Position numbers and translations under genes: made by a program. The notes beneath the pieces are model-generated. The model saw nothing but the letters and a program-made list of their open reading frames with translations, was not told the origin of the DNA and searched no databases. 64,000 nucleotides of DNA from Lepidostoma basale (Eukaryota > Arthropoda > Insecta > Trichoptera > Lepidostomatidae), in NCBI GenBank assembly GCA_022606425.2, contig JAHDVF020000840.1:1922001-1986000 (forward strand). The letters run 5' to 3'. Positions 21,365-58,800 of the stretch are shown here, piece after piece; the first letter of the stretch is position 1; every line of letters begins with the position of its first letter.

Positions 21365-21605
21365 GACGACCTTCGTGGCAGAGTGGTAATTGCATTGACT
21401 GCCACCCCGAAGGTTCCGGGTTCGATTCCCGGCGAGGGCAGTGTCTTTGGTCTGATGTAGAATTCACGTGACAATAAATTAGCTACCTATCACATGTCAC
21501 GAGAATCACTATTATAGCTATAGGTAATACCCTTTACATCGATTTAGCTCATGCTGTCATAATGTAAAGAGCGATTCAACAAAATAATAATAATAATGTA
21601 TCATA
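21365..21605 (+). repeat. tRNA-derived SINE, full-length reference copy
   Basis: Head: GACGACCTTCGTGGCAGAGT with A box TGGCAGAGTGG (21376) and perfect B box GGTTCGATTCC (21419). Body: GAATTCACGTGACAATAAAT, CCTATCACATGTCACGAGAA. 3' end CCCTTTACATCGATT ... TTCAACAAAATAATAATAAT. The A and B boxes are an internal RNA polymerase III promoter. About 240 bp with an AAT tail. Other copies at 4957, 34436/35802 and 43935; fragments at 4706 and 5883. It is presumably copied by a LINE using AAT tails, not identified here. Confidence 0.88.
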
Positions 21606-21954
21606 GTATTTCCACCTCACTGATCGTTCCTATGCAGGTACTTACGTAATGCTTTCTTATACTCGTATAATATAGATTTATTTAATGTAAAAATGTTAGA
21701 TTTGCATTTTGTTTCGTTTTGATTAATATAAACTTATTTTAGGAAGTGGGATCGATTTCAAAATACCCTGTATGAATGAAAGTAAATTTAATAAAAACGG
21801 AAATACGTTTCCCTCAGGTGAATTTACGCCTGATTATATGCAATATGCCTAACGCAGATGTTCTGAGTGAAAAATGTATATGTTGCAAGGTGTAAATTAC
21901 GATTATGTATGTATTTTTTCATAATACTATTAAAATCATATCAGTTTTTAACTC

Positions 21955-22880
21955 AACAGACGTTAGAAACAGCATAAATGTTTAAGGCATCTATTGAGTA
22001 CAGGTAAAATATTATAATATACAACATAATACCAGAAACGAATGAGAGATGGTTCGACATTAGGAAGACAAAATACTCTACAAAGTCAAGACTATTTGTC
22101 TTTTGAATGAACTTTCGCTAAAATGAAAGACGTCAGCCACCGAGGAGACTGCGTTCAGCAGGCTAACTGCTCTTCCCACCGGTGTCACCAGAGGCAGATC
22201 GGTTCTGGCAGCCGGTAGGTAAAACAATATTTGCTGTGCTGTCCGAGATATCTATCAGGGACAAAAAGACCAACACCCTCCAGCATGGCGGAGTTCTCGA
22301 AATATCCCCTGATTAATCTAAAGAAATGGGTTATAAGATGCTCATATCTTCAAAGCTGCAGAAAGCTGGTCCCAAGCATTCCTAAAATAAATCGAAAAAC
22401 CATGGGATAGAGCCATGGATACCCCCTACCATATTCCCTCATGCAGAGATACCTCTGAAAATTTTTCTGGACCCTCTCTAGCATAACATAATGTCTTGCC
22501 TAGTGAGGACTGCAAATCACAGAACCACTTTCGAGTCTGCTCCGAACCAGTGGCAGTACTCCCATAGAAGCCCAGAAGCCCGGCTTGCGTAAGACATTTT
22601 GAATCAAAACCTCTTCTGGCTTACAGAGGTTCAGCTCTTGTGGCTATTCCTCTTACGTCTGATGGAAACATTGTTGGAAGGTAATTTGGTGGGTTGTTGG
22701 TTTATGCAGGGGCACGATTTCTTAGGTTTGGGGGTTTTGATTAAATATTTCTTACGCATGCCAGGCTTCTGGGCTTCTATGGGAGTACCGCCACTGCTCC
22801 GAATCAATGCGTTGTATAGGACTCTGAGCACATTTGAATCTCTAAAAACTCTTCCGGTGAAGCCCAATATCCTCTTATGA
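21955..22880 (-). mobile_element. LINE J fragment split by a hAT MITE
   Basis: The 3' UTR side (21960-22310) matches 10320-10680. Further left-to-right in reverse come coding blocks of a Jockey-like RT C-terminus (e.g. minus-strand GFTGRVFRDSNVLRVLYNALI at 22867-22805 and RKWFCDLQSSLGKT at 22530-22490). These blocks are contiguous in protein order only when 22548-22796 is removed. Frame lesions throughout. Confidence 0.75.
22548..22796. mobile_element. 249-bp hAT-type MITE
   Basis: CAGTGGCAGTACTCCCATAG at the left and CTATGGGAGTACCGCCACTG at the right, arms ~60 bp. Flanking 8-bp duplication CTCCGAAC/CTCCGAAT (22540-22547 and 22797-22804, one mismatch), typical of hAT insertion. Same family as 30338-30760 and 57128-57610. 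Inserted in LINE J. Confidence 0.88.
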
Positions 22881-22899
22881 TTGTGGAAGTTTAGACAAA

Positions 22900-23410
22900 G
22901 CTTATAGTAAAATAATACAATAAATAAAAAAAATTACATCAGTTTATTGATGAAAAAATATTGTTATATACATTAACAAATATGTTTTTATTAAACAAAG
23001 ATCATGACGGGCGTCTGTTAAGATGAACATATAGAATTATGAGTAAGCAGTAATACAAAAAAAAACTTTCAGATCTTGAAGTTATGCATAAATTTAAAAC
23101 TAAATTCGTACAAAAAAAAATACTACATAATACATTACACAGTAATATGCAAATACAGTTCTATAGGTACACAAGTAATTATTAATAATAATAACAGTCT
23201 GGTGTTTTAAATACATAACATGGTAAATTTAATCGAGTCACTAATACTTTTCTGGCATTATATTTTTTTATATTCCCTATTTCGTGATTATAAATATGTG
23301 TTTTTGGAAGACTAAATAATTGAATCCAAATTCTACATGTAATACGTTTAATAATTGAGTATCGATGATAATATTTTCATCAAAGGCGATATAAGAGCTT
23401 TTGTGAATGC
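22900..23410. other. Intergenic, nothing recognised
   Basis: AT-rich without frames or recognisable repeats. Confidence 0.4.
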
Positions 23411-23412
23411 GT

Positions 23413-23814
23413 TTAACCTATCCACACTTACTGACCCAACCGTGAGTGATGAAATACTAAGGCAGATAGAATTTGGCCCCGTGTTTGGGGCTCAATGATT
23501 ATTACATGAAAATTCCCTCATTTTGTCAGGTTTTGGACTACCAATGATATTTGCTGACAATACCACACAAGCATATGAACATACGTGATACGCACACTTT
23601 GACTGTACTTTTCTGTGCTATCACAAACCGTCAGGAATACACGCGTGTGCCAAAAACACACACACAAGTCTTCACAAGTATGATTGTTTTACAAGGAGCA
23701 GGCGAAGTGTGCGGTCGAGTCTTTGAAGTTTCGTAATTTAAAAAAATTTGATCAATATATAATATTTTTTTTTTGCATGTTTCTCGGAAAGATACCTGAA
23801 GGTAGGGCGGTTAA
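23413..23814. mobile_element. piggyBac-like MITE
   Basis: Flanked by TTAA at 23413-23416 and 23811-23814, ends beginning CC (CCTATCCAC / reverse CCGCCCTAC). The right half (ACACTTTGACTGTAC, TCTTCACAAGTATGAT, GCATGTTTCTCGGAAAG) matches the element at 36484-36987. No transposase. The assignment rests on TTAA, short imperfect termini and the second copy. Confidence 0.65.
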
Positions 23815-23920
23815 ATCATTTATCGGCTAGTAACATAACCAACTGAAAAAAACAATGTGTCAAAATGTCATTAATATCTTGATTCTCGAGAGGTTATGAA
23901 AAAAAATCACCCAGTGAGTT

Positions 23921-24268
23921 TTTCAGGTATTGTAATAATATGGACCACATTACAAATGAAGAGGTTCTCAGCAGAGTTGAAGAGAGTAGGCACATGTTGA
24001 ACACCATAGCGGTGAGATGCGCAAGATGGATTGGTCATGTGTTGCGACACAAATGTTTTCTGCATGATGTGTTGGGGGAATGGTCGAGGGATTGATTGGC
24101 AGAGGACGACCTCGCCAGGAGTACATAGACCAGATTTGCCGAGATATGGGCTGCACCTCTTATGCGGAGTTGAAGAGAGTTGCCGAGGACCGAGTGGAGT
24201 GGAAGAGGAGATGCGTCGCCTTGCTGCAGACCAATCATTAGCTTGAGACCGGAGAAGAAGAATAATAT
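23921..24268 (+). pseudogene. RTE-like LINE C-terminus
   Basis: Encodes ITNEEVLSRVEESRHMLNTI and ARWIGHVLRHKCFLHDV, then a frameshift around 24085, then coding blocks in another frame, ending GAGAAGAAGAATAAT. Dead 5'-truncated copy; not the same family as LINE A. Confidence 0.65.
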
Positions 24269-24589
24269 GGAATGACAAAGAAATCACGAAATGCATACTT
24301 GTAAAATTAAATAGAAAAAACTTTACAAATTATTTTGATGACAGTACTCTGTATAAATATTTTATTAAGTATGTGTATGATTTTATAAAAAAAATAGAGC
24401 TATCAAAAATGTTCACAAAGCATTATCGATTTTAACTATAATCACAGTGTTAGATACAATTAGAACGGTGAAACAAAAATTCAAAGCAAGATAATGCATT
24501 ATTATTGTCGTATACTAGTTACAAAAATTTGAATATTTTTACATTTATGATAAAACGAAACAAGGATACATTGTTTGATTATTATGCGA

Positions 24590-25041
24590 CTAACCCTTTG
24601 GTTGCCGGCGTAATTCAATTTATATTTAATTAATAATTTATAAACAGTCAAACAGTATATTTGACATAGGTGCAGGTGTTCATGTATTTCTGGGCAGAGA
24701 GTGACACCAAAAATTACTACTGTAGTTTCGTACACACGGTGTAAAAAAGTGCACAACCAGCAGTCACCATTCTTACGACGATACACATAAAACCCTTAGT
24801 TGCTGGCTGTCCACTGTTCTATTTTGCATCGTGCCCATTAACTACAAACACTTTTTATTTTACATTTAATGAAACCTTTTAATTTTGAATTATAAAAATG
24901 TAGCAATAACTCACTCCCTCACTCTATGTCCAAAACATATATTATTCTTTTACAAATCATGGCTTTGATCTATCGGATTCGGCACTTCTCACTAGTATAT
25001 TGAAAGCCGATATATCTGATTTCAGCAACCAAAGGGTTAAG
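24590..25041. mobile_element. MITE with AACCCTTTGGTTGC termini
   Basis: TAACCCTTTGGTTGCCGG at 24591 and GCAACCAAAGGGTTA at 25025 are inverted repeats of ~16 bp. The right outer tetranucleotide is TTAA; the left is CTAA, one change. A partial internal copy of the terminus lies at 24788. The termini look like piggyBac-type elements. Confidence 0.6.
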
Positions 25042-25044
25042 ATG

Positions 25045-25650
25045 GGTATGCCATCTAATAATAATCAATAATTCGTTTGAAAACATTTAACCTGTTAGTA
25101 GCTTTAATTTGACACATTTAATGCCAAATGGATAGAGCATTAGTGATTGGTAAAAATTGTTATGGAAGTCATAATTGAATTTAATAAAAATATAAGATAA
25201 AATTATAAACGTGGAGCCAGCCATAATAACACTAAAAATATATTGATTAACTTTTCTTGTTTTGTTATTGCTGTCGCATTATTACATGATATCAACGCAC
25301 ATGGGCATACTAAAAAATTATTCTAGCTATCTACGGGTATAAAATTAATACGAGAAAATTGATTTATCTAAAAAGTTATCTTGTAGAAATACAATCTTAA
25401 ATCTGCACATGTGAGGTTAATGATCCCCTAATCAGTTTATTTACTATTGAAGGTCATGAAACAGATTTCAAATTATATAATAATACTAAAATGTATCTTG
25501 TATAACAAACCAAGGTAGCCAAATACTTTTTTTTTAATAATACATATTTTTATTGCTATCTATGTATGTACAACAAAAGCCAATCATAATCAAGTTGAAA
25601 GAAAAAGAGATTATCATGACATTAAGCGTCGGAATCACTCTTCTGCAATG
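25045..25650. other. Intergenic, nothing recognised
   Basis: AT-rich; no frames or repeat matches. Confidence 0.4.
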
Positions 25651-25654
25651 ATTC

Positions 25655-26779
25655 AGTAAAAGTCCGTTAATTCGAAATTCAAGGGACCGGATTTCCCAAA
25701 AAAATTTGAATTACGTGATTGCTAAAAAAAAAAATTTGCGCCAATTGCCGACGGCTTGGAACATCGTGGCCATTTTTTCGTTCTGTCTAAATAATTATAA
25801 CGTCAAGTGTTCATAATAATTATAACAATAGTGTTTGAATAACATAACGACGTTTGAAATTAAAATCAACTTTTTTATTGGGTAAAAGAATCCTATTAAT
25901 ACAGTGAAACCCGCATTTTAAGTTTTCCCGCCATTTGCGTGTAATTATTTCAATCCCGATATATTTTAGTACAATTTTTTCCACAATATACGTCGAAAAT
26001 ATCCAAAATACGCGAATTACGCACGCTTGACACATTATTTCGGTCGTGATTGGTCAGCGAGGGACGTTGCGATTGGTCAGCGGACAGCGCCCTACGTAGT
26101 GATTGGCCGACATCTTTCAATTTTAGCCGTTTTTGTCCTATCATTATCTTCGGTTTTCGACCCGATTTGTAATGCTTTTGACATTCGCGATCAGGTTTTT
26201 ACATTTTATTTTGTTTTATTCTTTAAGTTTATTAATTTTCTATCTTTTTATAAACTCATTCTGAAGTAATGTCTCAACAACAAAAAACTTTGTGCTTTGG
26301 AATTTCTCCGAAAACTTTGTGAAAGAAATATTGCTAATTTATAGAAAAGAAATATGCCGAGTATATGTAATGAAGATATCCTTTTTACATAGTGTTCTGA
26401 TTTTATCGCTTTGCACTTTTTCACCGTGTGATATTTTCAAGAGAAATACGTAATATATAGATATCTCGCTTGCACTAATGATAAACTTACACATCACAAA
26501 AACGGCGCTTTAAAAGTTAGCATATTATTATTATTATTATTATGATTATAATCGCTTGAACCTGATTCTTTCTCATGTGATATTTCACTTTATATTGATG
26601 TCTCACTTGAATTATTAGAAATCGTAAGTACATTTTGATGAAAAACAATACGATTTACGAAATACGCGATATTTCGATTTAACGTTAGAATTTACTATGA
26701 AAAGTAAATTTTTGGACTGAGCAAGTTATGAAAATTTAGAATTATGAAATATCATTGTTCGAATTAACGGACTTTTACT
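25655..26779. mobile_element. 1125-bp DNA element, Tigger-like termini
   Basis: AGTAAAAGTCCGTTAATTCG at 25655 and its exact complement ending at 26779; 22 bp perfect inverted repeat. The interior includes a CpG-rich patch (TTGGTCAGCGAGGGACGTTG at 26050, GTCAGCGGACAGCGCC) and several short A/T hairpins, but no transposase. The TIR style matches Tigger/pogo relatives. Flanking dinucleotides do not show a clear TA duplication. Confidence 0.75.
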
Positions 26780-26794
26780 CTAATCTCCTGATGA

Positions 26795-26893
26795 TGTTAA
26801 GCATCAGGCATGCGAGAGAGTCGGGTGGAGAAGATTCCTTGAGGCCCTATGCACCATGGAGGTGTGACAGGACAAAAAGAAGAAGAAGAGACT
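26795..26893 (+). mobile_element. LINE 3' end with GAA tail
   Basis: GAGGCCCTATGCACCATGGA, then GGTGTGACAGGAC and AAGAAGAAGAAG. This 3' end also finishes the chimera at 20262-20428. Confidence 0.6.
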
Positions 26894-27239
26894 ATAATCT
26901 CCTAAATATTGTTCAAGAAACAATAAACAACTGATATTTATTCATATTGGCAAGATAATTATATACAGTGTCACAGATAAAAGAGTACTATTTTCTTCTA
27001 GAATAATAAAAAAAAAAAATTACAAATTACAAATTAAACTATTATTTCCATACAGAACCATTAACCTCTCAGGTACTGGTACATTTATCATGCAAAGGGT
27101 TACAGAGTAAATGAGTATTACATAATTATTAAATACTAAATCAATGTAAACTTTGCATACGTTCGTTGTACTGATGTCGTTAAACAATTAAAATGTATGG
27201 TAGAATAAGCATATTGTGGGATAGTTTGGTAAATCACAG

Positions 27240-51944
<24,705 letters not shown>

Positions 51945-53056
51945 TTTTATAAATGTATTTACTCCAAAATCGTCAAAATCAAGACACCAAGCTAAAACCC
52001 ATTATTAAATTGTAGACAATTTGTTTACATTGTAAATTCACACACAAAAAAAATAATACAAAAGCGAAGATGGTGTTATAAAATTCGCAGGTGATCAACT
52101 AAAGAGATGCATAAATTAGATTCACAGAATGAAAAATTAACGAACCTCAGCTGTAAAAAATAATATGCCGCAATGGCATCAAGCACGACACCTTGAAAAT
52201 GTTTGCACGCCATTCAATAAGCTCACGCCCGAATCGTATTAAACAAGCAATTGTTTAATAATGATAGCAAGTGTGATTTCAAGGTAACTTTCACGTTCGT
52301 AATGTGAAGTCATTCGATTGATTTCTATACAATAGTGAGATAATATGCATTTTATTGATAGATTAATATTCAAAAATTATATCAATGCACAATAAATATA
52401 AGTAATTAAAAACAATTATGCATTTATAAAAACTAGCGTAAATCTTAAACGTCAAACCTCTAATACTTTTCTATGTTTAAAATAACCATAAGATATAATA
52501 TAAACGCCAGTTTTTTTTAACATAGACAATAAAATAGTACGATATAATTGTCTTTGGTTTCAACTTAAATCAAAATATCTTTAGACTAGTTGGAATACAA
52601 ACTATGCCAATTAGTCTTTCAATCAGAATAATATATTTCATATTTGAACTAAAATCTTTTCTGAATCTAAAAGCAATATTTACCTTCAATGACTCATCTC
52701 ATCTATGTAATGCCATTTTCGAAAAAATCTTCACCCCAAGGGCACTATAAGAAATAAAAATCATACGACTCTAACTTAATTGATGCTAATAAATTTGATG
52801 AACAGGGGTGTTTTAAAATACAGCAGTCTCATAATTAGGCGGAAGTATGAGAATGATATAGCCATGTTTCATGGCATAATAGGTGAGATTGCACTAGACA
52901 AATTTTACATGATCGAAAATACGTTTTCTCTCTGAAGGCTTATTTGATCTTAGTTAAGTTTAATTTTAATTAGTGATAAGACTATGAAAGACAATTTAAA
53001 AACAATAATAGTGTTTAAAGAAGTGAAGTGACAAATTTGGTGATAATAACAAAATA
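51945..53056. other. Region upstream of Ack-like, nothing definite
   Basis: Should hold the Ack-like 5' UTR and promoter. AT-rich, with no CpG island and no TATA box I would defend. 52735-52790 (CCCCAAGGGCACTATAAGAA) is a weak LINE C echo. Confidence 0.35.
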
Positions 53057-53064
53057 GCGTTCTG

Positions 53065-54006
53065 TTCAATCTGTATATGGACAAGTGTATGAAAGAACTT
53101 AAAGGTATAAATGCTGGTGCTAAGATGAGTGATCTGTCTGTAAACTGTCTGCTTTACGCGGACGACGCCGTTCTCGTTGCGGATAGTGCGGACGAATTAC
53201 AAGTCTTGGTATCGAGAATGTATGAGGTACGCAAGTCGAACGATTTAATGATGAATGTCGGAAAGTCAAAGGTGTTAGTTTTTGAAAGGGAAGAGCAAAT
53301 GACAGTTTGTAATATAAGTGTAAATGAAGAGAACTTGGAACAGGCGAGGCAATTTGAGTATTTAGGTAGCATGTTCACAGCGGATGGCCGAACGGACAGT
53401 GATATTGAAAGAAGGGTTGGTGCGGGTAACAAAGTGAATGGAGCTTTAAAAGTAGTTATTGGAAACAAGAATTTATCAATGAAAGCGAAAATGGCTGTTC
53501 ACAATGGAGTTCTGGTTCCAACCCTTATGTATGGAAGCGAAGCATGGAACTGGCAGAAGAAAGATGAGAGCAGAATAAATGCGGTAGAGATGAGGTCCCT
53601 AAGATGTATGTGTGGTAGAACGATGTACGACAGAATCTCAAATGCTGATATTAGGAAGGAATGTAGAGCGAAAGAAGGTATTATGAACAAAATAATGAAA
53701 GGTTCGCTGCGTTGGTTCGGACATATGGAGCGCATGGGTGAAGAAAGAACGGTTAAAAAAGTATACGTTAACGATGTAAATGGAGTAAGGAGTCGAGGTA
53801 GACCGAGGAAAACATGGCATGACCAAATTAATCAAATATTAAAGGTTGGTCATGTCAGAAGCCGGAAGAATCGACGTGCGTGTATGACTCGATGTATGAA
53901 TGTGGAGGAAGCTAGAGAGATGTGCCAGGATAGAGTAGTGTGGCGGTCCATTCTCTCTGCCTACCCCTGCGGGGAAACGGCGTGATGGTTTGTTGTTGTT
54001 GTTGTT
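53065..54006 (+). mobile_element. LINE A, long copy with open 302-codon RT frame
   Basis: Frame 53077-53985: MDKCMKELKGINAGAKM, LLYADDAVLVADSADELQVL (catalytic), YLGSMFTADGRTDSD, the C-terminal module and YPCGETA. Tail GGTTTGTTGTTGTTGTTGTT. 8-bp duplication GCGTTCTG at 53057-53064 and 54007-54014. Sister of 33510-34435 (5' end at almost the same base). Intact frame and exact duplication: recent. Confidence 0.93.
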
Positions 54007-54014
54007 GCGTTCTG

Positions 54015-54335
54015 CCCCGGTATCGCAATTCAGTTAGGTACTGCCGGGCCGAATTTTCGTGAGTGGCCACACTTTGGGGGGGGGGGGGGGTGACCTAACC
54101 CCCTCACCCTGCGATTGGAGCTCGAGTCGTCAGGAGTCAGTCTACCACCGGCCCTCGGGAAGGAGCATCGCCCCGGCCGCGCGCCGGGGGCGTATTCTAT
54201 AAAAGTCGTCAGTAGTGAGTCCTGCGAGGGGGATAATCTCAAAAGTTCGCGATACGTGCCGCATGGCGCCAGCAACCAAGGCCAGATTATCATCATGGAG
54301 GCCCGATGCTAGGCAAGGAGCGCATCACCATATTT
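54015..54335. other. GC-rich block with poly(G)
   Basis: Strong local GC rise between the two divergent genes, with a run of about 16 G at 54066-54081 and GCCCCGGCCGCGCGCCGGGG at 54171. A 65-codon plus frame (54115-54312) has no known motif. Could be a retroelement piece or a regulatory CpG block. Confidence 0.35.
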
Positions 54336-54344
54336 TACATTGAT

Positions 54345-54530
54345 TTACTAACTAACTAACCATCACGCCGTCTCCCCGGAGGGGTAGGCAGAAAGAATGG
54401 AACGCCACACTGTTCTGTCCTGACGTACTTCTCTCGATTCCTCTACATTCATACATCTTGTCATGCACGCACGTCGATTTCTCCGACTCCTCACGTATCG
54501 GACATTCAATATTTGATTGATTTGTATGGG
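54345..54530 (-). mobile_element. LINE A 3'-end fragment
   Basis: Tail TTACTAACTAACTAACC at 54346-54362 then the reverse C-terminal end to ATTGATTTG. 5' truncated after ~170 bp. Confidence 0.8.
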
Positions 54531-55767
54531 TAAAATTGTTTAATTTAACGAGTGTTTTACATAACGAGTTCTGGGACGAATTATTATCGTTATGAGAGGT
54601 TCCACTGTGTAGAGATATTGATATATTTTATTTCGGAATCAACAATCGTTAATGTTAATTTGTTATGGTTTTATCCAGATATTTTATAAAATCTGTGAAA
54701 ATGAATCGCAGCATCGGTATTCAACCTTACAAGAAAGTGCGATGACACTTTTCGCCTTACTAAGGCATTATCTAATGTTTACCTTTAATAAATTGACGAT
54801 GGATGACATTTCGCCAAACTAAGCCAAATGTTCACTTTAATGTTAAAACATTCGATATTATCTTAGAAAGGCGAGACATTTACTAGACATACAACTTATA
54901 GAAAACATATGTTTTTATCTTCTTCTTCATGGTGTTGAAGTAGTGAGTTCCACCTGTCGAAATTTCGTTCCTTGAATGTTCCTATATATAACTTGTCCAA
55001 TGCATTAGGCCTGCTGTCGATGATACACGGATGTTTCCGGGTATTCGAAGAGCTTATTCCTTATATTTGTTTAATATTCAGGTGTTCCCTTCCTGACAAT
55101 CCGATTTATAATCTTCCTGGTGTTTCTTTCTCTCTATTCAGAAAATATTCGGGATTCAAAGTTTTTAATGCCGTGTTAGGTGTAATGTTTTTTTAAACCA
55201 CCATTCCAATAAAATAAATAAGTTCTTAATAAGGTTTGCGGAAAAAATGTTTTGAGTTGGAAAGTACATACTATTTGAAACTTTCCAATAAATTTAAAAA
55301 AAACATACTTCATATATCGACAGTTTGCAATCGCTGAAACGGCGAATGGATGATAACATGGCAACATCGGCCTATTTTTACCAATGGGTTTTCAGCGAAT
55401 CAGTGCGCCATCTATATACTTTTATGTAAGTATTTGCGAAATATCGTGAATATAAGATTTTTCATATTTGTGCTTATTACCTATTAATTGAGCATGAATA
55501 AACTTTTATTAATTAAACTAAACATTTTATTCACTTACAGTGTATTTTAAAGAACTACTAAAATAAACAATTAGTGTATTGTGTAACATAACACCAATTC
55601 AAAATGAATCTGAATGAAGATTGTGTATTTTTTCACAATAATCCAGAGAGTGAAAATCTTATACGTGAAGCCAATAAAATGAAAATAAAATACTTTTAAT
55701 TTTGCGAATTTTGTGCTTCAGTTTTATTGCGGTTTTCATTTATAAATAATAATATAAAATCATCGAA
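54531..55767. other. Region upstream of the EFR3 gene
   Basis: AT-rich. 54740-54880 holds opposed GCC-loop-GGCGAAA stem-loops of the Penelope-LTR-like group. TACCAATGGGTTTTCAGCGA at 55379 contains an inverted-CCAAT-like box. A 31-codon open frame begins at 55604 (MNLNEDCVFFHNNPESENLI) and would act as an upstream ORF if the transcript starts before it. Promoter not otherwise defined. Confidence 0.3.
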
Positions 55768-55852
55768 ATGTCATTTGTGATTTGCTGTTTTGATTCAAAC
55801 GAGACCCACGACATCTTAGAAGCTATCGTCCAAAAGTGTACAGATCCAGGAT
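55768..55852 (+). CDS. EFR3: EFR3 candidate first exon, distal
   Basis: ATG at 55768 (CGAAATGTC), 28 codons, MSFVICCFDSNETHDILEAI..., ending in phase 1 before a strong donor GTGAGTAT. It joins in frame to 60453, adding a Cys to the cluster. Supported by start context, donor and phase; no family match for these residues, so it may be an isoform-specific start or belong to another transcript. Confidence 0.45.
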
Positions 55853-58800
55853 GTGAGTATTAATAATAAAATTTAATATATAACCATCGTGACTGATTAT
55901 TAAATTAAGTTGATTTCGTTTGGCTTCAAGTTTATTGATTTTTTATTTATTTTTGTTTGTGTTGCCGCGGAAATTTAGTGCTGTCATTACAAAAAAAGGG
56001 TGTACCTACCGACTAAATTATGAATTTAGAAAATCCCGAAATTATTATATACGCTATTTTTTTCAGAAGCAAATATTTTAGTTTGGAAATAAGAAATATT
56101 TATGTTTTCTGAAACTAATTAACAAAATATTGATAAAAATGCAATCAGTCGTCCACGAATTCGATTCTTTTAACAGCCGTTAAATTAAATAAAAAATATA
56201 TCATGGCGACGAGCCTGTCGGCTTTTTTCGACTTGACTTTTGACACAAGACGAAAAATATGTCGGGCGTGTTGAATCTCTTAGTTATTTAAATCGATTTC
56301 TCTATAAGATTTGAGGTGAAGTGCGATTTAACGCAATTTCTCATCGTTATTCCATTCTCGGTGTTTCGTTTAGGTCTATCTTCTATTGGACAGTTGGATT
56401 TGGCCTCCTTTATTTTCACCAATTATTCTGAGTCACTAAATGTGTTCATATAGTTTTGAAGAAAATTAGGATGTCAATTGGTAAGCAATTTTCTGTTGAC
56501 TTTTAATAGGTCACCAATTTTATTGTTTTATATTTTTAATTACATGTATTTTTTTCGGATTTATTTACTGTGGATAATAAATAGCATTGGATTTATAGGA
56601 TAGGTTCTGTTAGACACTGCCCTTCAATGTATTGTTTTTTTTTTTATGAGACGTATATTATTTCAGTAAGTTGATTTACCTTATCAAGATATTAGGAAAA
56701 TCGGAATATTTTAATTTGTAACATTTTGTGTAATGTTTTTAATAAATTTTCTTTTGTGTGTTAGTGTATATAATAAATGCATCTATGCAACGGGAAAATG
56801 AACATTTTTTCCAATGTTACTATTCACCTTATCTGTTAATTTCCCATTCAAATACTTTTCTCTGGAATTGATAATATTAGTAATTTGGAAACATCAGATT
56901 TAACCTGTTAAATCTTTTTATGATGATTCTTTGTGCTGAAGTTACTGTCTGTAATTTGTCATTTCATATTTGCCCAAGGGTAATTTAATTGCGTTTTTTA
57001 TACACATATGTTTTTTATTGATAAATTTAAAACCTGAATTTTGTATTTGTATATATTTTTTCTTAACCAATAAATATATGTATAAATAAAATATCTCACC
57101 AATTTTTAAAGTATTACTGGGTACAAGCAGTGGCGTGCCTAGGGTCAACCAGTAAGGCAAGCCCGTCCAACTTTTTTGTGTTATAATATTAGTAGAGTGT
57201 CACAATAATGTATTTATGCGGATTAAAACAGTTTTATCTATCTAAATTAATTTCGTGAATTAATTGATTTTATATCCCATTTTACGCGCATTTTAAATCC
57301 ATACAAAAAATATTTTTCTTCGTCACCAAACTCATGTTCTTGTATAATATTATATAATAATGAATTTACAAATACAAGAAGAAATGTAATTAATAAGAAA
57401 TAAGTTATAAATAGACAATAATAATAAATTTGTTAACACCGAAACACGAAATATAAATAAATATCAACGAATTAAATCGCTTTAACTCGCGCGAAAATTC
57501 AAAATATTATTTTATTCGTAGACGGCTCAAACACCCAAAAAAACTTCGTTTTATTATATATTTTTTAAGGCAAGCCCGGCTTTTTGGCTTGTATTGAAGT
57601 ACCGCCACTGGGTACAAGGTATACTCGTACTGACACATTTAACTTAATGGCAATGCACTGGAGTAGCACTTATTTTTACACACATACTTCTAAAATTGTT
57701 TTCAATAAATCTTGATTCTCGAAGGCAGAGTTATTAAGATACCGCTTTTAGTAATTTATTACAACAGTTGCCATATTTTTTGTACAATATGGAGTTCTTA
57801 AATAAATTGCAAATTTTGTAATATAAATGTCGCACATTAAAATCCCCAAAACTATTAGTAAAACCTCTTGAGTTGTCATTGCTGATAAATATGGTATCTA
57901 CTTATTTTTTAGAAATACAATATTCCATTTTTGAAATTGATTCCATGAAAAGATTTTCATTTGTTTTTTATATGACATCTGAATGCACATCATAATTTTT
58001 TATGTGTATTTGTTGTATATTATTTATGTGAATATTACTTGACTTTAGCGTCAGACATGATAAAATTATATAGGAGGCGTGGGTATGAACTGAAACTTTT
58101 AGGTAAAATTGATTAGAAATAATACGGATAGAAATAACACAGATTTAACAAAACATAATACAGATGTTTATTATTGAAATTGTTTTTGTTTTACGGTAAT
58201 TTATAAAGCTTCACGTACACTGATGATATTGATACATATTAAGTTTATATTGTATACTTAGCTGCAGTCACATAGGTACTGAAACGATAGTGTAAAATAT
58301 ACTAATACCACAGTTTCTTCCAGTCCATTATGCACGTTTTTCAAAAATTCCTCACTGTTGATAAACATTGCACATTGTTGATTTTATCTAAGATTAATCT
58401 TAAGATTGAATGATTGCATCACAGATGGCACTATCAACAATTCAATTTAATTTTTAATATTCAATTATATTTTAAATTTTAGAACTTTGTTTCAGTGCTG
58501 TGATGTTGATTTTGTTATTTTATAAATATTATACTTTTATTAACACTCGTATCTTATATTGTGAGCGTAATCAGGTAAATCTTCTTCTTCTTCCTCCTTA
58601 TTGTAGACCTATGTGGTCTGTTCTCCAGAGTGTTGCTCCTCCTGTGAGGTAGATTCCCAGCTGTCCTTCCATCTTTTAGGAGGTCTTCCACGAGGACGAG
58701 TCCCATGAGGCTGATTATGCAATGCAATATAGGGGAGTCTGGTGGTGTCCATTCTTTGAACATGACCGTACCAGTCCCTTTTTCGCTGTCTGCTCCATCT

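Noticed and set aside
21365..21445. tRNA gene
   Set aside because: Same reason: the tRNA-like head of a SINE with a shared 3' body and AAT tail.
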